The notes: generated by a model not told the origin, from the letters alone. 64,000 nt of DNA from Clostridium sp. NkU-1 (GCA_001312405.1 BBDR01000002.1:310001-374000); one strand, 5' to 3'; shown: positions 9,650 to 19,719, counted from the stretch's first letter. Translations and numbers: made by a program.

Positions 9650-10881
9650 ATGGTAAAAATCAATGAAAACTACTTAAAGCTTCCGGGAAGCTATCTTTTT
9701 TCTACCATTGCAAAAAAGGTAAATGCCTTTACTGAGGCAAATCCCCAAAAGAAGATCATCAGGCTGGGAATCGGCGATGTGACCCAGCCCATTGCGCCAG
9801 TCATTATAAACGCTCTTCATGAAGCTGTGGATGAGATGGGGCATAAGGAGACCTTTCATGGCTATGCGCCGGACCTGGGCTATGGATTTTTAAGGGAAAT
9901 CATTGCAAAGGAAGATTACATTGCCAGAGGCTGTGACATATCCCCTGATGAGATTTTTGTTTCGGATGGGGCAAAGAGCGATTGCGGAAATATCCAGGAG
10001 ATCTTTGATGAAAGCTGCCGTATCGCAGTCTGTGACCCGGTTTATCCGGTTTATGTGGATTCCAATGCCATGGCAGGAAGAACAGGGGTATATGAGGAAG
10101 AGGCAGGTAAGTGGAGCAATGTGATTTATATGCCCTGTACGGCTGAGAACCATTTTGTGCCGGAGCTTCCTGAAGAGACACCGGATCTCATTTACTTATG
10201 CGTTCCAGGCAATCCCACCGGTACGACCCTGACAAGGGACCAGTTAAAGGTATGGGTGGATTATGCCAATGCCAATGGCGCAGTGATCCTTTATGATGCT
10301 GCCTATGAAGCTTATATCGCTCAGGATGATGTGCCCCATTCCATCTTTGAGATCGAAGGTGCGAACACCTGTGCCATCGAATTTCGTTCCTTTTCCAAAA
10401 ATGCAGGCTTTACCGGGGTCCGCCTGGGCTTTACCGTCATTCCAAAGGCCTTGAAAAGGGGAGGGGTTTCCCTTCATTCTCTATGGGCCAGACGTCATGG
10501 AACCAAATTTAACGGTGCCCCCTACATCGTTCAGAAGGCAGGGGCAGCGGTCTATTCGGCCGAGGGAAAAGCCCAGCTAAAGGAACAGGTGGCCTATTAC
10601 ATGAGAAATGCAAAAGTCATTTACATGGGACTAAAGGAAGCTGGCTGCCAGGTTTACGGCGGCGTCAACGCCCCATATATCTGGTTAAAGGTACCGGCGG
10701 GAATGACCTCCTGGGAATTTTTTTGACCGCCTCCTTGAAGAGGCCGGCGTGGTGGGAACTCCTGGAAGCGGATTTGGGCCAAGCGGCGAAGGATACTTCC
10801 GTTTGACCGCATTTGGCACCTATGAGAATACCCTGGAGGCCATTGACCGGATTAAGAAAATGCCATCCCTTAAAAAAATAA
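9650..10881 (+). CDS. dapL: LL-diaminopimelate aminotransferase, frameshifted
   Basis: PLP enzyme converting tetrahydrodipicolinate directly to LL-diaminopimelate, which bypasses the succinylase and acetylase branches. N-terminus and the [11 protein letters not shown] motif match DapL; the PLP lysine lies in [18 protein letters not shown] run at about 10717-10723 is one base too long (frame continues [18 protein letters not shown]), and an A run at 10872-10878 also seems one too long, which would place the stop at 10879-10881; otherwise the frame runs on to 10934. RBS AGGAGG. Works with the adjacent dapF. Confidence 0.93.
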
Positions 10882-10958
10882 GCATTGACAAGTTTTTGAT
10901 GATTGGTTATGATAAATTTAAGAAAGATCCATAAAAGTGGAGTTTGATTTAAAAGAAC

Positions 10959-11003
10959 AAAAGCGTTCGGTGCCCTGGCGGTACTGACGCTTTTCTTCTT
11001 TTT
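10959..11003 (+). terminator. Intrinsic terminator after dapL
   Basis: AAAAGCGT 10959-10966 pairs with ACGCTTTT 10987-10994; a T-rich tract follows. It separates dapFL from the Lrp-type gene. Confidence 0.75.
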
Positions 11004-11014
11004 GGGAGGAAGAA

Positions 11015-11470
11015 ATGGATGACATCGATAAGAAAATAGTGAAGACATTACAAGAGAATGCCCGGGCATCCCTAAAGAATATAGCGGAAACCACCTTTCT
11101 GTCTTCTCCCGCAGTTTCCGCCAGAATTGAAAAGCTGGAGCGGGAAAAAATCATCACCGGATATCATGCTGCGGTGGATTCAAGGAAGCTGGGATATCAC
11201 ATTACCGCATTTGTAAGTCTTGATGTTTCTCCGGCGGATAAGATCCGGTTTTATGGGGAAATGGAGTCCATTTCCAATGTGCTGGAGTGCAACTGCGTCA
11301 CAGGAGAATACTCCATGCTGGTCAAGGTGGCCTTTCCAAGTACCATGGAGCTGGACATTTTTATTGGGCAGCTGCAGAAATATGGAAAGACCAGCACCCA
11401 GATCGTATTTTCTACTCCGGTAGGGCCAAGAGATATGGATGTAATGGCGGAATTAGGAGAAAAAGAATAA
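11015..11470 (+). CDS. Lrp/AsnC family transcriptional regulator
   Basis: Protein of 151 residues: N-terminal winged helix (about 1-60; IDKKIVKTLQENARASLKNI and PAVSARIEKLEREKIITGY) and C-terminal RAM ligand-binding domain (about 70-145; VTGEYSMLVKV). The family senses amino acids, fitting the adjacent lysine-pathway genes, but its target is not shown by sequence. RBS GGAGGAAG. Frame intact. Confidence 0.93.
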   Translation: MDDIDKKIVKTLQENARASLKNIAETTFLSSPAVSARIEKLEREKIITGYHAAVDSRKLGYHITAFVSLDVSPADKIRFYGEMESISNVLECNCVTGEYSMLVKVAFPSTMELDIFIGQLQKYGKTSTQIVFSTPVGPRDMDVMAELGEKE

Positions 11471-11551
11471 ATGTGGTACAAAAAAAGTGGTACCGAGAAG
11501 GCTGCTTTTACATACTTTATATAATAGAAGTATGTGAAGGGAGTTTTTCTT

Positions 11552-12332
11552 TTGGCTGAGAGAATGATCGTAGTAATAGATGCCGGTCACGGCGGCACGG
11601 ACCAGGTGCGTCCTATGGCGGACGGCAGGAAAAAGATGATAACTTAAGGCTTGCGATGGCTGTGGGAAGAATTCTTGCAGACAACGGAATTGATGTCAGG
11701 TATACCAGAACTGACGATACCTATAATACGCCCCTTGAGAAGGCCACCATGGCCAACGAAACGGAAGCAGACTTCCTTGTTTCCATTCACAGAAATGCCA
11801 TGCCGGTTCCAGGTACCGGTTCCGGAATAGAGGTTATTGTATTTGAAGATAAAGGGGCACCGGGCATGCTGGCCAAAAACATAGGCGAAGCTTAAATAAA
11901 ACTGGATTCGCCAATTTAGGCACAGTGGAACGTCCGGGTCTGGTAATTCTCAGGCGGACAAAATTTCCAACAGTTATGGTGGAAGTTGGATTTATTGATA
12001 ACGAAATGGATAATGATTTGTTTGATCAGAATTTTCAGGATATTGCCCAGGCCATTGCAGATGGTATCCTGAATTCCATAAAAGAACAGGAAGATACACG
12101 TCCCGAATATTATCAGGTGCAGACAGGAGCATTCCGGGTTCACACTCTGGCCGAAAATGAGGTTAATAATTTAAAGGCCCAGGGGTTCCCGGCATTTGTA
12201 GTCTATGAAGACGGACTTTATAAGGTTCGTGTAGGAGCCTTCCGGAATATTGATAATGCGGTGCGCATGGAGCAGACTCTCAGGCGGTTCGGATATAATA
12301 CGTTCATGGTAAAAAGACCGGCTGTGTCATGA
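11552..12332 (+). CDS. N-acetylmuramoyl-L-alanine amidase with SPOR domain, frameshifted
   Basis: Zinc amidase (Amidase_3) that cleaves the peptide from MurNAc. VIDAGHGG carries the first zinc histidine; SIHRNA and VEVGFIDN are further family motifs. The last 75 residues form a SPOR peptidoglycan-binding domain (YYQVQTGAFRVHTLAENEV; YKVRVGAFRNIDNA). Two one-base losses break the frame: near 11605 (G) and near 11893 (T). The start is TTG at 11552 or ATG at 11564; no signal peptide is seen, as in CwlD-like proteins without an export signal. A terminator follows. Confidence 0.88.
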
Positions 12333-12338
12333 AATCCG

Positions 12339-12386
12339 GCCGCAGGGAAGCAGGCTTTTGGAAAAAGCAACGCCCTGCGGCTTTTT
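12339..12386 (+). terminator. Intrinsic terminator after the amidase gene
   Basis: GCCGCAGGG 12339-12347 pairs with CCCTGCGGC 12373-12381, followed by TTTTT. Confidence 0.85.
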
Positions 12387-12497
12387 GACGTCCGTTTAAA
12401 GAACTGTCAGTAATGGCTGGAACCAGGGGAAAGATGTATTAGAAGCGGTTAAAAAGGCATAGGATATACCATATATATAAAATTCAGGAGGAATTGC

Positions 12498-13400
12498 TTG
12501 GAGTATATCAGTGAACTTTTAAAGGGTGTTATCATTGGTGTGGCTAACATACTTCCCGGCATCAGCGGGGGAATGCTGGCCATTACCATGGGAGTGTATG
12601 ATAAGATTATTCATGCGGTAACGCAGCTGTTTAAGGAGCCTTTAAAAAGCATTCGGGTTCTCCTTCCCTATGGGGTGGGGGCAGTGGCCGGCATTGTTTT
12701 TCTTTCTCTGGCATTTGAATATCTTTTTCATACATATCCGCTCCAGACCAAAATGGCCTTTTTAGGCATGATCGGCGGCGGGCTTCCTTCCTTGTTTCAA
12801 AAATCATTTTCAAAAGACCGGGCAGACAGAAGGAAAGGGATATTAACGGCTGTTCTTACCTGCGGCGCGGTCATTCTCATCACCTTTATCGCTGAAACAA
12901 CCATTACTTCCGGCAGCAGCGGGGAGGGAATGAATATGGCTTCCGGCGCGGCTTATCTTTCTTCTGAAAAATTCTGGGTAATCACGCTGTTTTTCGTGGG
13001 CCTGGTAGCTGCGGCCACCATGGTGGTTCCGGGGGTGAGTGGGTCCATGATTATGATGATGCTGGGTTTTTACGAACCCATACTGCAAACAAATAATGCC
13101 TGCATAAGAGCCCTTTCTACCTTTGATTTCCAAAGCCTTTTGTCCAATGGAGTGGTGCTGGCGCCTTACGTAACTGGTCTTTTCATAGGCGTTTTTCTGT
13201 TTGCCAAGGTGGTGGAACGTCTGCTTACCCGCCATGAACACCAAATGTACCGGGTTATTATAGGTCTGGTATTTTCCTCTCCTTTTGTCATCTTGTGGGA
13301 TATGCCGTGGGAAAGAGTGAAGCTGTATGAGCTTTTGGGAGGAATCGCTCTGGCTTTACTTGGATATGTGGCGGCCGAGCTGCTGGGGGGAGAAGGATAG
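12498..13400 (+). CDS. DUF368 membrane protein (PopT-type undecaprenyl phosphate translocase)
   Basis: Polytopic membrane protein of 300 residues, about nine hydrophobic segments. The paired motif of the family is seen twice: NILPGISGGMLAITMGVYD near residue 18 and VVPGVSGSMIMMMLGFYE near residue 176, an internal duplication. DUF368 proteins have been shown to return undecaprenyl phosphate across the membrane in other bacteria; that role is taken from the family. TTG start at 12498 behind AGGAGG. Neighbours act on cell wall or spore cortex, which agrees. Confidence 0.85.
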   Translation: MEYISELLKGVIIGVANILPGISGGMLAITMGVYDKIIHAVTQLFKEPLKSIRVLLPYGVGAVAGIVFLSLAFEYLFHTYPLQTKMAFLGMIGGGLPSLFQKSFSKDRADRRKGILTAVLTCGAVILITFIAETTITSGSSGEGMNMASGAAYLSSEKFWVITLFFVGLVAAATMVVPGVSGSMIMMMLGFYEPILQTNNACIRALSTFDFQSLLSNGVVLAPYVTGLFIGVFLFAKVVERLLTRHEHQMYRVIIGLVFSSPFVILWDMPWERVKLYELLGGIALALLGYVAAELLGGEG

Positions 13401-13416
13401 CAAAGGACAGGAAAAT

Positions 13417-13463
13417 AAAAGGAGAAAGGTCTTTTTAGTGCAACAAGACCTTTCTCCTTTTTT
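13417..13463. terminator. Bidirectional intrinsic terminator
   Basis: AAAAGGAGAAAGGTCTT 13417-13433 pairs perfectly with 13444-13460, followed by TTT. It lies between the convergent DUF368 and sleC-like genes. Confidence 0.9.
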
Positions 13464-14725
13464 ATGAATACTCTGCGATTCGTGTGATCCCTACATAAAT
13501 GTGGGAAATCCTGTACCATGTGGCAAAATCAATGATGCCGGTTACGGGAAGCCTGAAAATGGACTGGAACTGCCGGACTGCTTCGGCGGTGGCAGGACCG
13601 TAGATTCCGTCGGCTGTGATACGGGGAATCGCGGTATAGACGGTAGCGATTGTATCAAGCTGTTCCTGTACCTGCTGGACCTTATCTCCGCTGGCACCGA
13701 TGGTTAAATTATAACCGGGGAAGGATGAGGGGATCCCGGATACCTGTTCGGCGGTGTTGATATACATATTGCTTCCATAATAATGCCGCAGTATTTCAAT
13801 GGCGGAATAGCCCTGTTCTCCAAGGGTGCAGCTTCCCCACTGGGACATCCAGTTGGGGCACTGGACTGTTGCCGTCACAGTACTGGGTAAGTATTGGCTG
13901 CCTGATGCCGGGGCGGGATAAGTAACTGTTGAAGATTTCATCCACAACCTGGGAAATGCTGTCATAAATGTTTCGTCCATAAATCCATTTATGGTCAAAG
14001 GCTGTGGAAGATGTTATGGTGAAATCATAACCCTGGTTCCTATACCATTCCGTATAAACCCGGTTTAAGGTAAAACTCATAATTGCCAGTACATTGGCGG
14101 TTATGGAAGCACGGGGCCAGGTGGCGTAAATTTCGCTGGAAGCCACGTTTTTAATATAATCACGGTAAGGAACGTAATAATTTTTAGCTGTCGGGTCGGT
14201 TGGAACTCCGTCGTGAACCACGATTGTCTGAGGAACTACCACACGGCTTAAAACGATTTCTCCCGTCTCTGCCGTAGGTTTTACTTCGGCTTCTGCAATT
14301 TTAGGAGGATATTCACCATATAGGGTGTGGTCCGGGATAACAATGGGAACGTCCGGAGATACTTCGTCCTCAATGGGAATCATGCGCACCGGCTGTATGG
14401 CTGTGGTATCCGGAAGGATTTCCGTGCCGGAGATGGCGACGGGCTCAAAGCCCTGGGCCCGGATAAAGAGTGTGTATTCGGAGTAAGGCTGGGCAAGGCC
14501 GGGGGATAAGCTATAGTCAATGGGAGGAGCGGCAAGGTTGACCTGCTCCGTCTGGCCGGATGAATTAGTGGTAAGATGTTCCACCGTACTGTCAGGATCT
14601 CCTTTGTAAGAAATGGAAACTTCTGCGTCCCGGATGGGAAAGTTATTTTCCTCGGAAACCACATCGACCTGAAGAGCGCCGGAAGCAGCGGTTTCCTGTG
14701 CCACAACTGTCATGTATTTTTTCAT
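13462..14725 (-). CDS. sleC: SleC-like spore cortex-lytic enzyme, frameshifted
   Basis: Germination enzyme that degrades spore cortex peptidoglycan. Order of domains: N-terminal pro-region with a beta-sandwich (ALQVDVVSEENNFPIRDAEV), SpoIID-like lytic domain (YVPYRDYIKNVASSEIYATW and ASITANVLAIMSFTLNRVYTE), then a C-terminal PG_binding_1 domain (ADGIYGPATAEAVRQFQSIF). About 420 residues, matching clostridial SleC. The frame breaks near 13880, inside DGN-VQCPNWMSQWG, not in a homopolymer; a two-base loss would restore a DGN-K/R-VQCPNW reading. No signal peptide, as expected for a protein made inside the mother cell or spore. It needs proteolytic activation by Csp proteases in related species. 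Confidence 0.88.
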
Positions 14726-14793
14726 AGAATGCCCCTTAATGAATTGATTATTATTAAATATATTAAGGGATAAAGGGAATAATTACAAAAGCT

Positions 14794-14832
14794 CCCGCAG
14801 GTTAAATATAAAATTTAATCCTGCGGGAAGCT
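14794..14832 (-). terminator. Terminator of the small minus-strand gene, overlapping its stop
   Basis: CCCGCAGGTTAAAT (from 14794) pairs with ATTTAATCCTGCGGG (to 14827). The stop codon of the gene at 14815 lies inside the stem. A second T tract on the plus side (14832 region) makes it possibly two-sided. Confidence 0.7.
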
Positions 14833-15033
14833 TTTTAAAAAAAAGGATGATTTTGGTTCTTGAAACATGGACTCCACATAGTTACGCATTTCATCCCGGC
14901 TTTCAATGGTTCTTGCCCCGTCTACAATCCTGTCTCTCTCATGTTCCGTAAGGCCGGCAAACCGTGTCAGAATATCCGAGTGCTGTGCTAACTCCATGGT
15001 AAACCCAATGGGCAGTTCGCTGTTATCAATCAT
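14815..15033 (-). CDS. Small conserved-looking protein, function unknown
   Basis: Protein of 72 residues, mostly helical and soluble, with the core IGFTMELAQHSDILTRFAGL followed by IVDGARTIESRDEM. I do not recognise a characterised family; the style suggests a small protein widespread in Lachnospiraceae. The ATG has a GGTGA site upstream. It is transcribed toward the sleC-like gene on the same strand but is separated from it by its own terminator. Confidence 0.7.
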   Translation of the reverse strand: MIDNSELPIGFTMELAQHSDILTRFAGLTEHERDRIVDGARTIESRDEMRNYVESMFQEPKSSFFLKSFPQD

Positions 15034-15235
15034 ATTTTATCACCTCAGCTTTAGTCTGTGCGTTTTGTCCCGAAAGTATACTTTTGAAAAAAACAGCCAT
15101 GTATTTTGTGCTTTTTTTTAGTTGTGATAATTCTTTACTATGCTGAAAAAGAATGTATAATATATCTAAAGGTATCGCTTTTTATGTACATCATGTAAAA
15201 TCCAGAGGATATATTACAAAACAAGAGGTGACGTT

Positions 15236-16099
15236 ATGGTAAATAATTTGGTATTACAAACAGATTTTGGACAGGGGGATGGCGCTGTATCTACGATGTA
15301 TGGAGTTGCGTATTCTGTAAATGACAAAATAGTTGTATCGGATTTGACCCATGAGATCCCGCCATACGATATTTGGGTGGCGAGCTACAGACTGTATCAG
15401 ACTGTTAAATACTGGCCGGAGAATACGGTGTTTGTATCTGTTGTAGATCCTGGAGTAGGCTCGGACAGAAGGTCAATTGCAGTTAAGACAAAGTCAAATC
15501 ACTATATTATCACTCCTGACAATGGAACATTGACTCACATTATGCATTATGATGGACTTACAGAAGTCAGAGCCATTGATGAGGTGAAAAGCAGGCTGCC
15601 ATATTCAGAGGAGAGCCACACATTCCATGGAAGAGATATCTATGCATATAACGGAGCCCGGCTTGCAGGAGGGGAGGTTGCTTTTGAAGATCTGGGTAAA
15701 ATAATTCCTATAGAAGTATAGAAAGATTAAAGCTGGTGGATGCAAGACAAGACGGAAAGTCGGCCTTTGGAAGTATCGATGTTTTAGATGTCAGATTTGG
15801 ATCGATCTGGACGAATATTCCAATTGAGTATATAAAAAATATCGGTATAAAGCATGGTGATAATCTTGAGGTTAAGATATACCATAAAGATAAAAAAAGT
15901 GTACCAGAATATAATTTTATTTGCAAAAAGTTTTGCAGATGTTAAAGTCGGCGAACCATTGGTTTACATCAATTCTCTTGTAAATATAGGCGTGGCAGTA
16001 AACCAGGACTCTTTTTCCAATCTATACCATATAGGAACAGGGGAAGACTGGACCATAGAGATTAGAAAGGCTCCGAGAGTTATATATGAAGAGGACTGA
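15236..16099 (+). CDS. SAM hydroxide adenosyltransferase (DUF62 family), frameshifted
   Basis: DUF62 protein of about 287 residues that hydrolyses S-adenosylmethionine to adenosine and methionine. LQTDFGQGDGAVSTMYGV at the N-terminus, VDPGVGSDRRSIAVKT and ITPDNGTLTHI are family motifs; the substrate-binding HGRD follows at about residue 127. Two breaks: near 15718 (one base missing after IPIEV) and near 15890 (A run one too long). C-terminal domain ends APRVIYEED. It starts an operon with a full ECF transporter, an association seen in other Firmicutes, implying uptake of a metabolite linked to SAM or adenosine. Confidence 0.88.
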
Positions 16100-16147
16100 T
16101 AAAAACCGGCAAATGCTGCAGACATTAGCGGCGGAATGGAGGGTAAA

Positions 16148-16740
16148 ATGAAAAATAAATTTTCAGTAAGAACCGTTGTGGCCATTGGAATAGGAGCGGC
16201 TGTCTTTGTGATCCTGGGAAGATTTCTTGTGATTCCTACGGGGATTCCCAATACAAACATGGAGTTGACCCATCCTTTGTGGCACTTATGGCTACCATAT
16301 TCGGACCTGTTGCAGGCGGACTCATTGCACTTATCGGACATGCATTAAAGGATTTTACTACATATGGTTCGGCATGGTGGTCCTGGGTTGTGTGTTCCGG
16401 TATCATGGGCGTGATTTATGGCCTGATCGGTAAAAAAATTGACATTGAGCATGGGATTTTTGGTAAAAAGGAATTGATCTTTTTTGTGATATGTGAGGCC
16501 ATAACCAATATGGCAGTATGGGGAATCCTTGCTCCAACCCTGGATATTTTAGTATATTCTGAGCCTGCAAACAAAGTATATCTGCAGGGTATTATTTCAG
16601 GTGTCGTTAATACTGTAGTCACGGCAGTGGTTGGCGGAATCCTGATGAAAGCCTACGCTTCCACAAAAACAAAGGAAGGAAGTCTTAAAAAAAGATTAAT
16701 GAGCAAAGGATTCACAAAGAAAAATGAGGAGTACACATGA
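16148..16740 (+). CDS. ECF transporter S component (UPF0397 family), frameshifted
   Basis: Substrate-binding membrane subunit of about 197 residues with six hydrophobic segments. The N-terminus ([20 protein letters not shown], then IPTGIPNT) and [18 protein letters not shown] match UPF0397. One base is missing near 16276 (between LTH and FVALMA). ATG 16148 is chosen because GGAGGG at 16138-16143 precedes it. It overlaps the ATPase gene by 4 bp. The vitamin or metabolite it binds is not known for this family. Confidence 0.85.
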
Positions 16741-18422
16741 AAGAACCTATTATTTCATTCAGGGATTTTACATTTAAATACTTATCTCAGGCAGAACCTA
16801 CATTGAAAAATATAAACCTGGACATATATGAAGGGGAAAAGGTGCTTGTAATAGGTCCGTCAGGAAGTGGAAAATCAACGATTATCAAATGCATCAATGG
16901 TCTTATTCCAAATAAGGAGGAAGGCACATTGACTGGTGAAGTGCTTATAAAAGGGAAAAGTCTGCCTGGCTATTCCCTTTTTGACCTGTCATTTCTTACA
17001 GGAACAGTTCTTCAGGATACTGATTCACAGTTTATAGGATTAACGGTAGGCGAGGATATAGCTTTTTCACTGGAAAATGATAATGTGGCTCAGCAGGAAA
17101 TGAAAGACAGGGTCCGGCATTGGGCAAAAGAGGTTAATATTGATAATTTTCTGTCGTCACGTCCCCAGGATCTTTCAGGAGGTCAAAAGCAGAGAGTTAC
17201 AATGGCCGGAATATTAATAGACGAAAGCCCTGTTTTGCTTTTTGACGAACCTTTGGCAGCTCTTGACCCCCAAAGCGGACAGGAGGCAATAGAAATAATA
17301 GATACCATTCATAAAAAAGGCGGTTCAACGGTCATTATAGTGGAACACAGGCTGGAAGATGTTTTGTACAGACCTGTTGACAGAATTGTAGTATTTTATG
17401 ATGGAGAAATAATTGCCAATATGGCAGAAGAGGAATTGCTGAAATCGGATATCTTAAAAAAACACGGATTAAGGGAACCTTTGTATATTACAGCTATGAA
17501 GTATGCAGGAGTAGATATAAAGTCCATGGAAAGGGTACGCATGGATCGTGCTGCACTGGATGGGAATATAGCAGGCAGGCTGGAGCAGTTTGCGGAAAGC
17601 GTTGAAAAAAAGCCGGAAGAGAATCAATATGAAGCTTCTCTTGTTTTGGAAAATATAAACTTCAGTTACAATAAGGAAAAGATAAATTTGGATAATATCA
17701 GCTTATCATTTAAGAAAGGGGAAATGATAAGCATTGTCGGAGAAAATGGGGCAGGTAAAACTACGCTGGCAAAGGCAATATGCAAATTTATAACTCCGGA
17801 TTCCGGGAGAATTTTGCTTGAATCCAATGATATAAGCTCTGATTCCATAAAAGAACGGGCAGATAAAGTTGGTTTTGTCATGCAAAATCCCAATCAGATG
17901 ATAAGTAAAAAGATGATCTTTGATGAGGTGGCATTAGGGCTCCGCCTTCGGGGAGCAGATGAAGATACAATAGAACAAAAAGTTAACAGTGTATTACAGG
18001 TGTGCGGACTGTACAGCTATCGTAAATGGCCCATAGCTGCATTGAGTTACGGACAAAAAAAGAGGGTGACCATAGCTTCCATTCTGGTTTTGGAGCCGGA
18101 TTTTCTCATTCTGGATGAGCCGACAGCGGGTCAGGATTACAAAAATTATTCGGATATCATGGCATTTTTAGAAGAATTAAATGCCATGGGCAAGACGATT
18201 ATAATGATTACACATGATATGCATTTAATGATAGAATATACTGACAGAACCATAGTTATGGCAAATTCCAAGGTAATTGCAGATACTGATCCGATTTCCG
18301 TTCTGACGGACAGAGATTTAATTAAGAAGGCAAGTCTGAAAGAGACAAGCTTATTTACATTGGGGGAAAAAAATGAATTTGAAAAATCCTGTGGAGTTTG
18401 TCCGGAAATTTATCAGCTATGA
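16737..18422 (+). CDS. ECF transporter duplicated ATP-binding protein
   Basis: Fused double ATPase of 561 residues equivalent to EcfA plus EcfA'. First half: Walker A GPSGSGKST (about residue 40), signature LSGGQKQR, Walker B LLFDEP. Second half: Walker A GENGAGKTT (about 342), signature LSYGQKKR, Walker B LILDEP. The frame is intact. It couples ATP hydrolysis to the S and T subunits on either side. ATGA overlap with the S gene and short spacing to the T gene indicate translational coupling. Confidence 0.95.
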   Translation: MKEPIISFRDFTFKYLSQAEPTLKNINLDIYEGEKVLVIGPSGSGKSTIIKCINGLIPNKEEGTLTGEVLIKGKSLPGYSLFDLSFLTGTVLQDTDSQFIGLTVGEDIAFSLENDNVAQQEMKDRVRHWAKEVNIDNFLSSRPQDLSGGQKQRVTMAGILIDESPVLLFDEPLAALDPQSGQEAIEIIDTIHKKGGSTVIIVEHRLEDVLYRPVDRIVVFYDGEIIANMAEEELLKSDILKKHGLREPLYITAMKYAGVDIKSMERVRMDRAALDGNIAGRLEQFAESVEKKPEENQYEASLVLENINFSYNKEKINLDNISLSFKKGEMISIVGENGAGKTTLAKAICKFITPDSGRILLESNDISSDSIKERADKVGFVMQNPNQMISKKMIFDEVALGLRLRGADEDTIEQKVNSVLQVCGLYSYRKWPIAALSYGQKKRVTIASILVLEPDFLILDEPTAGQDYKNYSDIMAFLEELNAMGKTIIMITHDMHLMIEYTDRTIVMANSKVIADTDPISVLTDRDLIKKASLKETSLFTLGEKNEFEKSCGVCPEIYQL

Positions 18423-18436
18423 CAGGAGGATGCGCA

Positions 18437-19267
18437 GTGACAGGCAATAAAACATTAGGCTATCATCCGGGTAACACAATCATACATCATTTAAGCGGAA
18501 CATCAAAAATGTTGTTTTTTTTGATTGTTTCAGTTTCCTCAATGCTTACATATGATACAAGGCTTATTATTTTTATAAGCATATGTTCTCTTGCTTTAAT
18601 TAAAATTTCCGATATACACTGGGAAGATATATCCTTTGTTATTAAATTTATCCTGTTTTTTTCTGTGTTGAATATTTTGGCAGTATATGTTTTTCAGCCT
18701 TCCTATGGGGAGATTTTATACGGAAGCAAGACCGTAATAATTGAAGGTTTCGGAAGATTCTATCTTACGCTGGAGGAATTATTTTATCTGATAAATCTGT
18801 GTTTAAAATATTTTGCAACGATTCCGTTGGTCGTAGTATTTTTATTGACCACTGATCCGTCAGAATTTGCAGGAAGTTTATCGAAAATCGGAGTAAGCTA
18901 TAAGATAAGCTATGCCGTATCTCTGGCATTAAGATATATTCCGGACATACAGGAAGAGTATTTCAGCATATCCTCATCCCAGATGGCAAGAGGATATGAA
19001 ATATCTGAAAAAGGTAAGCTGAGAGAAAGAATCAAAGGCGCGGCGAATATTGTTTTGCCTTTGATTTTATCCAGCCTGGACAGAATAGAGACAATCTCTA
19101 CTGCTATGGAACTTCGCCGTTTTGGTGAAAAGGAAAAACGCACGTTTTACAGTGAAAAACCTTTTTCAAAGCTGGACTATTTAACCGTTATTTCTGCATT
19201 TCTGATTTTGGGAATGACCATTTTATTATCTTACATAAATAAAGGGAGATTTTATAATCCATTTTAA
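18437..19267 (+). CDS. ECF transporter T component
   Basis: Transmembrane coupling subunit of about 276 residues. The cytoplasmic coupling motif MARGYE (an A-R-G motif) and the second LRRFG are present near residues 190-230. The GTG at 18437 is favoured by AGGAGG at 18424-18429; an in-frame ATG at 18419 would overlap the ATPase stop as ATGA and is an alternative. The stop codon TAA at 19265-19267 is the first base group of a dispersed repeat element. Confidence 0.9.
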   Translation: MTGNKTLGYHPGNTIIHHLSGTSKMLFFLIVSVSSMLTYDTRLIIFISICSLALIKISDIHWEDISFVIKFILFFSVLNILAVYVFQPSYGEILYGSKTVIIEGFGRFYLTLEELFYLINLCLKYFATIPLVVVFLLTTDPSEFAGSLSKIGVSYKISYAVSLALRYIPDIQEEYFSISSSQMARGYEISEKGKLRERIKGAANIVLPLILSSLDRIETISTAMELRRFGEKEKRTFYSEKPFSKLDYLTVISAFLILGMTILLSYINKGRFYNPF

Positions 19268-19440
19268 CCTCATCAAGTAAGTCCCCACTTCAATGTCGGG
19301 AAGGCATAAGTGGCGGTCGGGATTCACTTATGTCAGAAGGGGCTTGCCCCTTCTGACAAGCTGGGATAGCAGCTATGAGGCTATGGTCGGCGGAGCGGGG
19401 CACGCTGTGAGCAAGTAGGGTCGCAGCTTGGGAATTTTGC
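19266..19440 (+). repeat. Dispersed element, copy A (about 170 bp)
   Basis: Begins AACC(T)CATCAAGTAAGT at the ecfT stop codon and contains GGCATAAGTGG, a perfect hairpin AGAAGGGGC-TT-GCCCCTTCT (about 19337-19357), and the block GGAGCGGGG, CACGCTGTGAGCAAG near the end. Copy B at 29581 shares the left end, the order of blocks and this last block; copy C at 24680 has only the two ends. No open frame is conserved between copies, so it is non-coding. Confidence 0.75.
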
Positions 19441-19621
19441 TGCTTATTTTGAACATGACATTGATGTGTGTCTGACACAACCGGAATATGTCAAAGCCAT
19501 TAGGTGTAGGATAACGGTAAAAAGAATTTTAAAAGGATTGTTGGTCTTTAAAAAAATTGATTTAGTCAGATATTCCTTTATTCCACCAAAGAAGTTTCGA
19601 CAGCTTCGTGAAATTGAATAG
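19432..19621 (+). pseudogene. IS110-family transposase remnant
   Basis: An open stretch of about 60 codons with no start, abutting repeat A on its left. It reads CLTQPEYVKAIRC, then a degenerate middle, then DLVRYSFIPPKKFRQLREIE and a stop. This matches the N-terminal DEDD recombinase region of IS110 transposases, where VKAIRGKKTDKKDA and SFIPP..IR.LRE are conserved. The aspartate-rich KTDKKDAKW core has decayed and nothing of the C-terminal half remains. Recognition is from memory of the motif. Confidence 0.5.
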
Positions 19622-19719
19622 ACTTTGCGTTATCAAATGTGGTATAATAAAGACAACATTATTATTGGAAAAATATAATCTTGGTGTGTAATAAAATAAT
19701 TATGAAGGAGTGTGATATC

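Noticed and set aside
12843..13244. Minus-strand frame inside the DUF368 gene
   Set aside because: Shadow of a membrane protein gene; His-rich composition is the usual antisense artefact.
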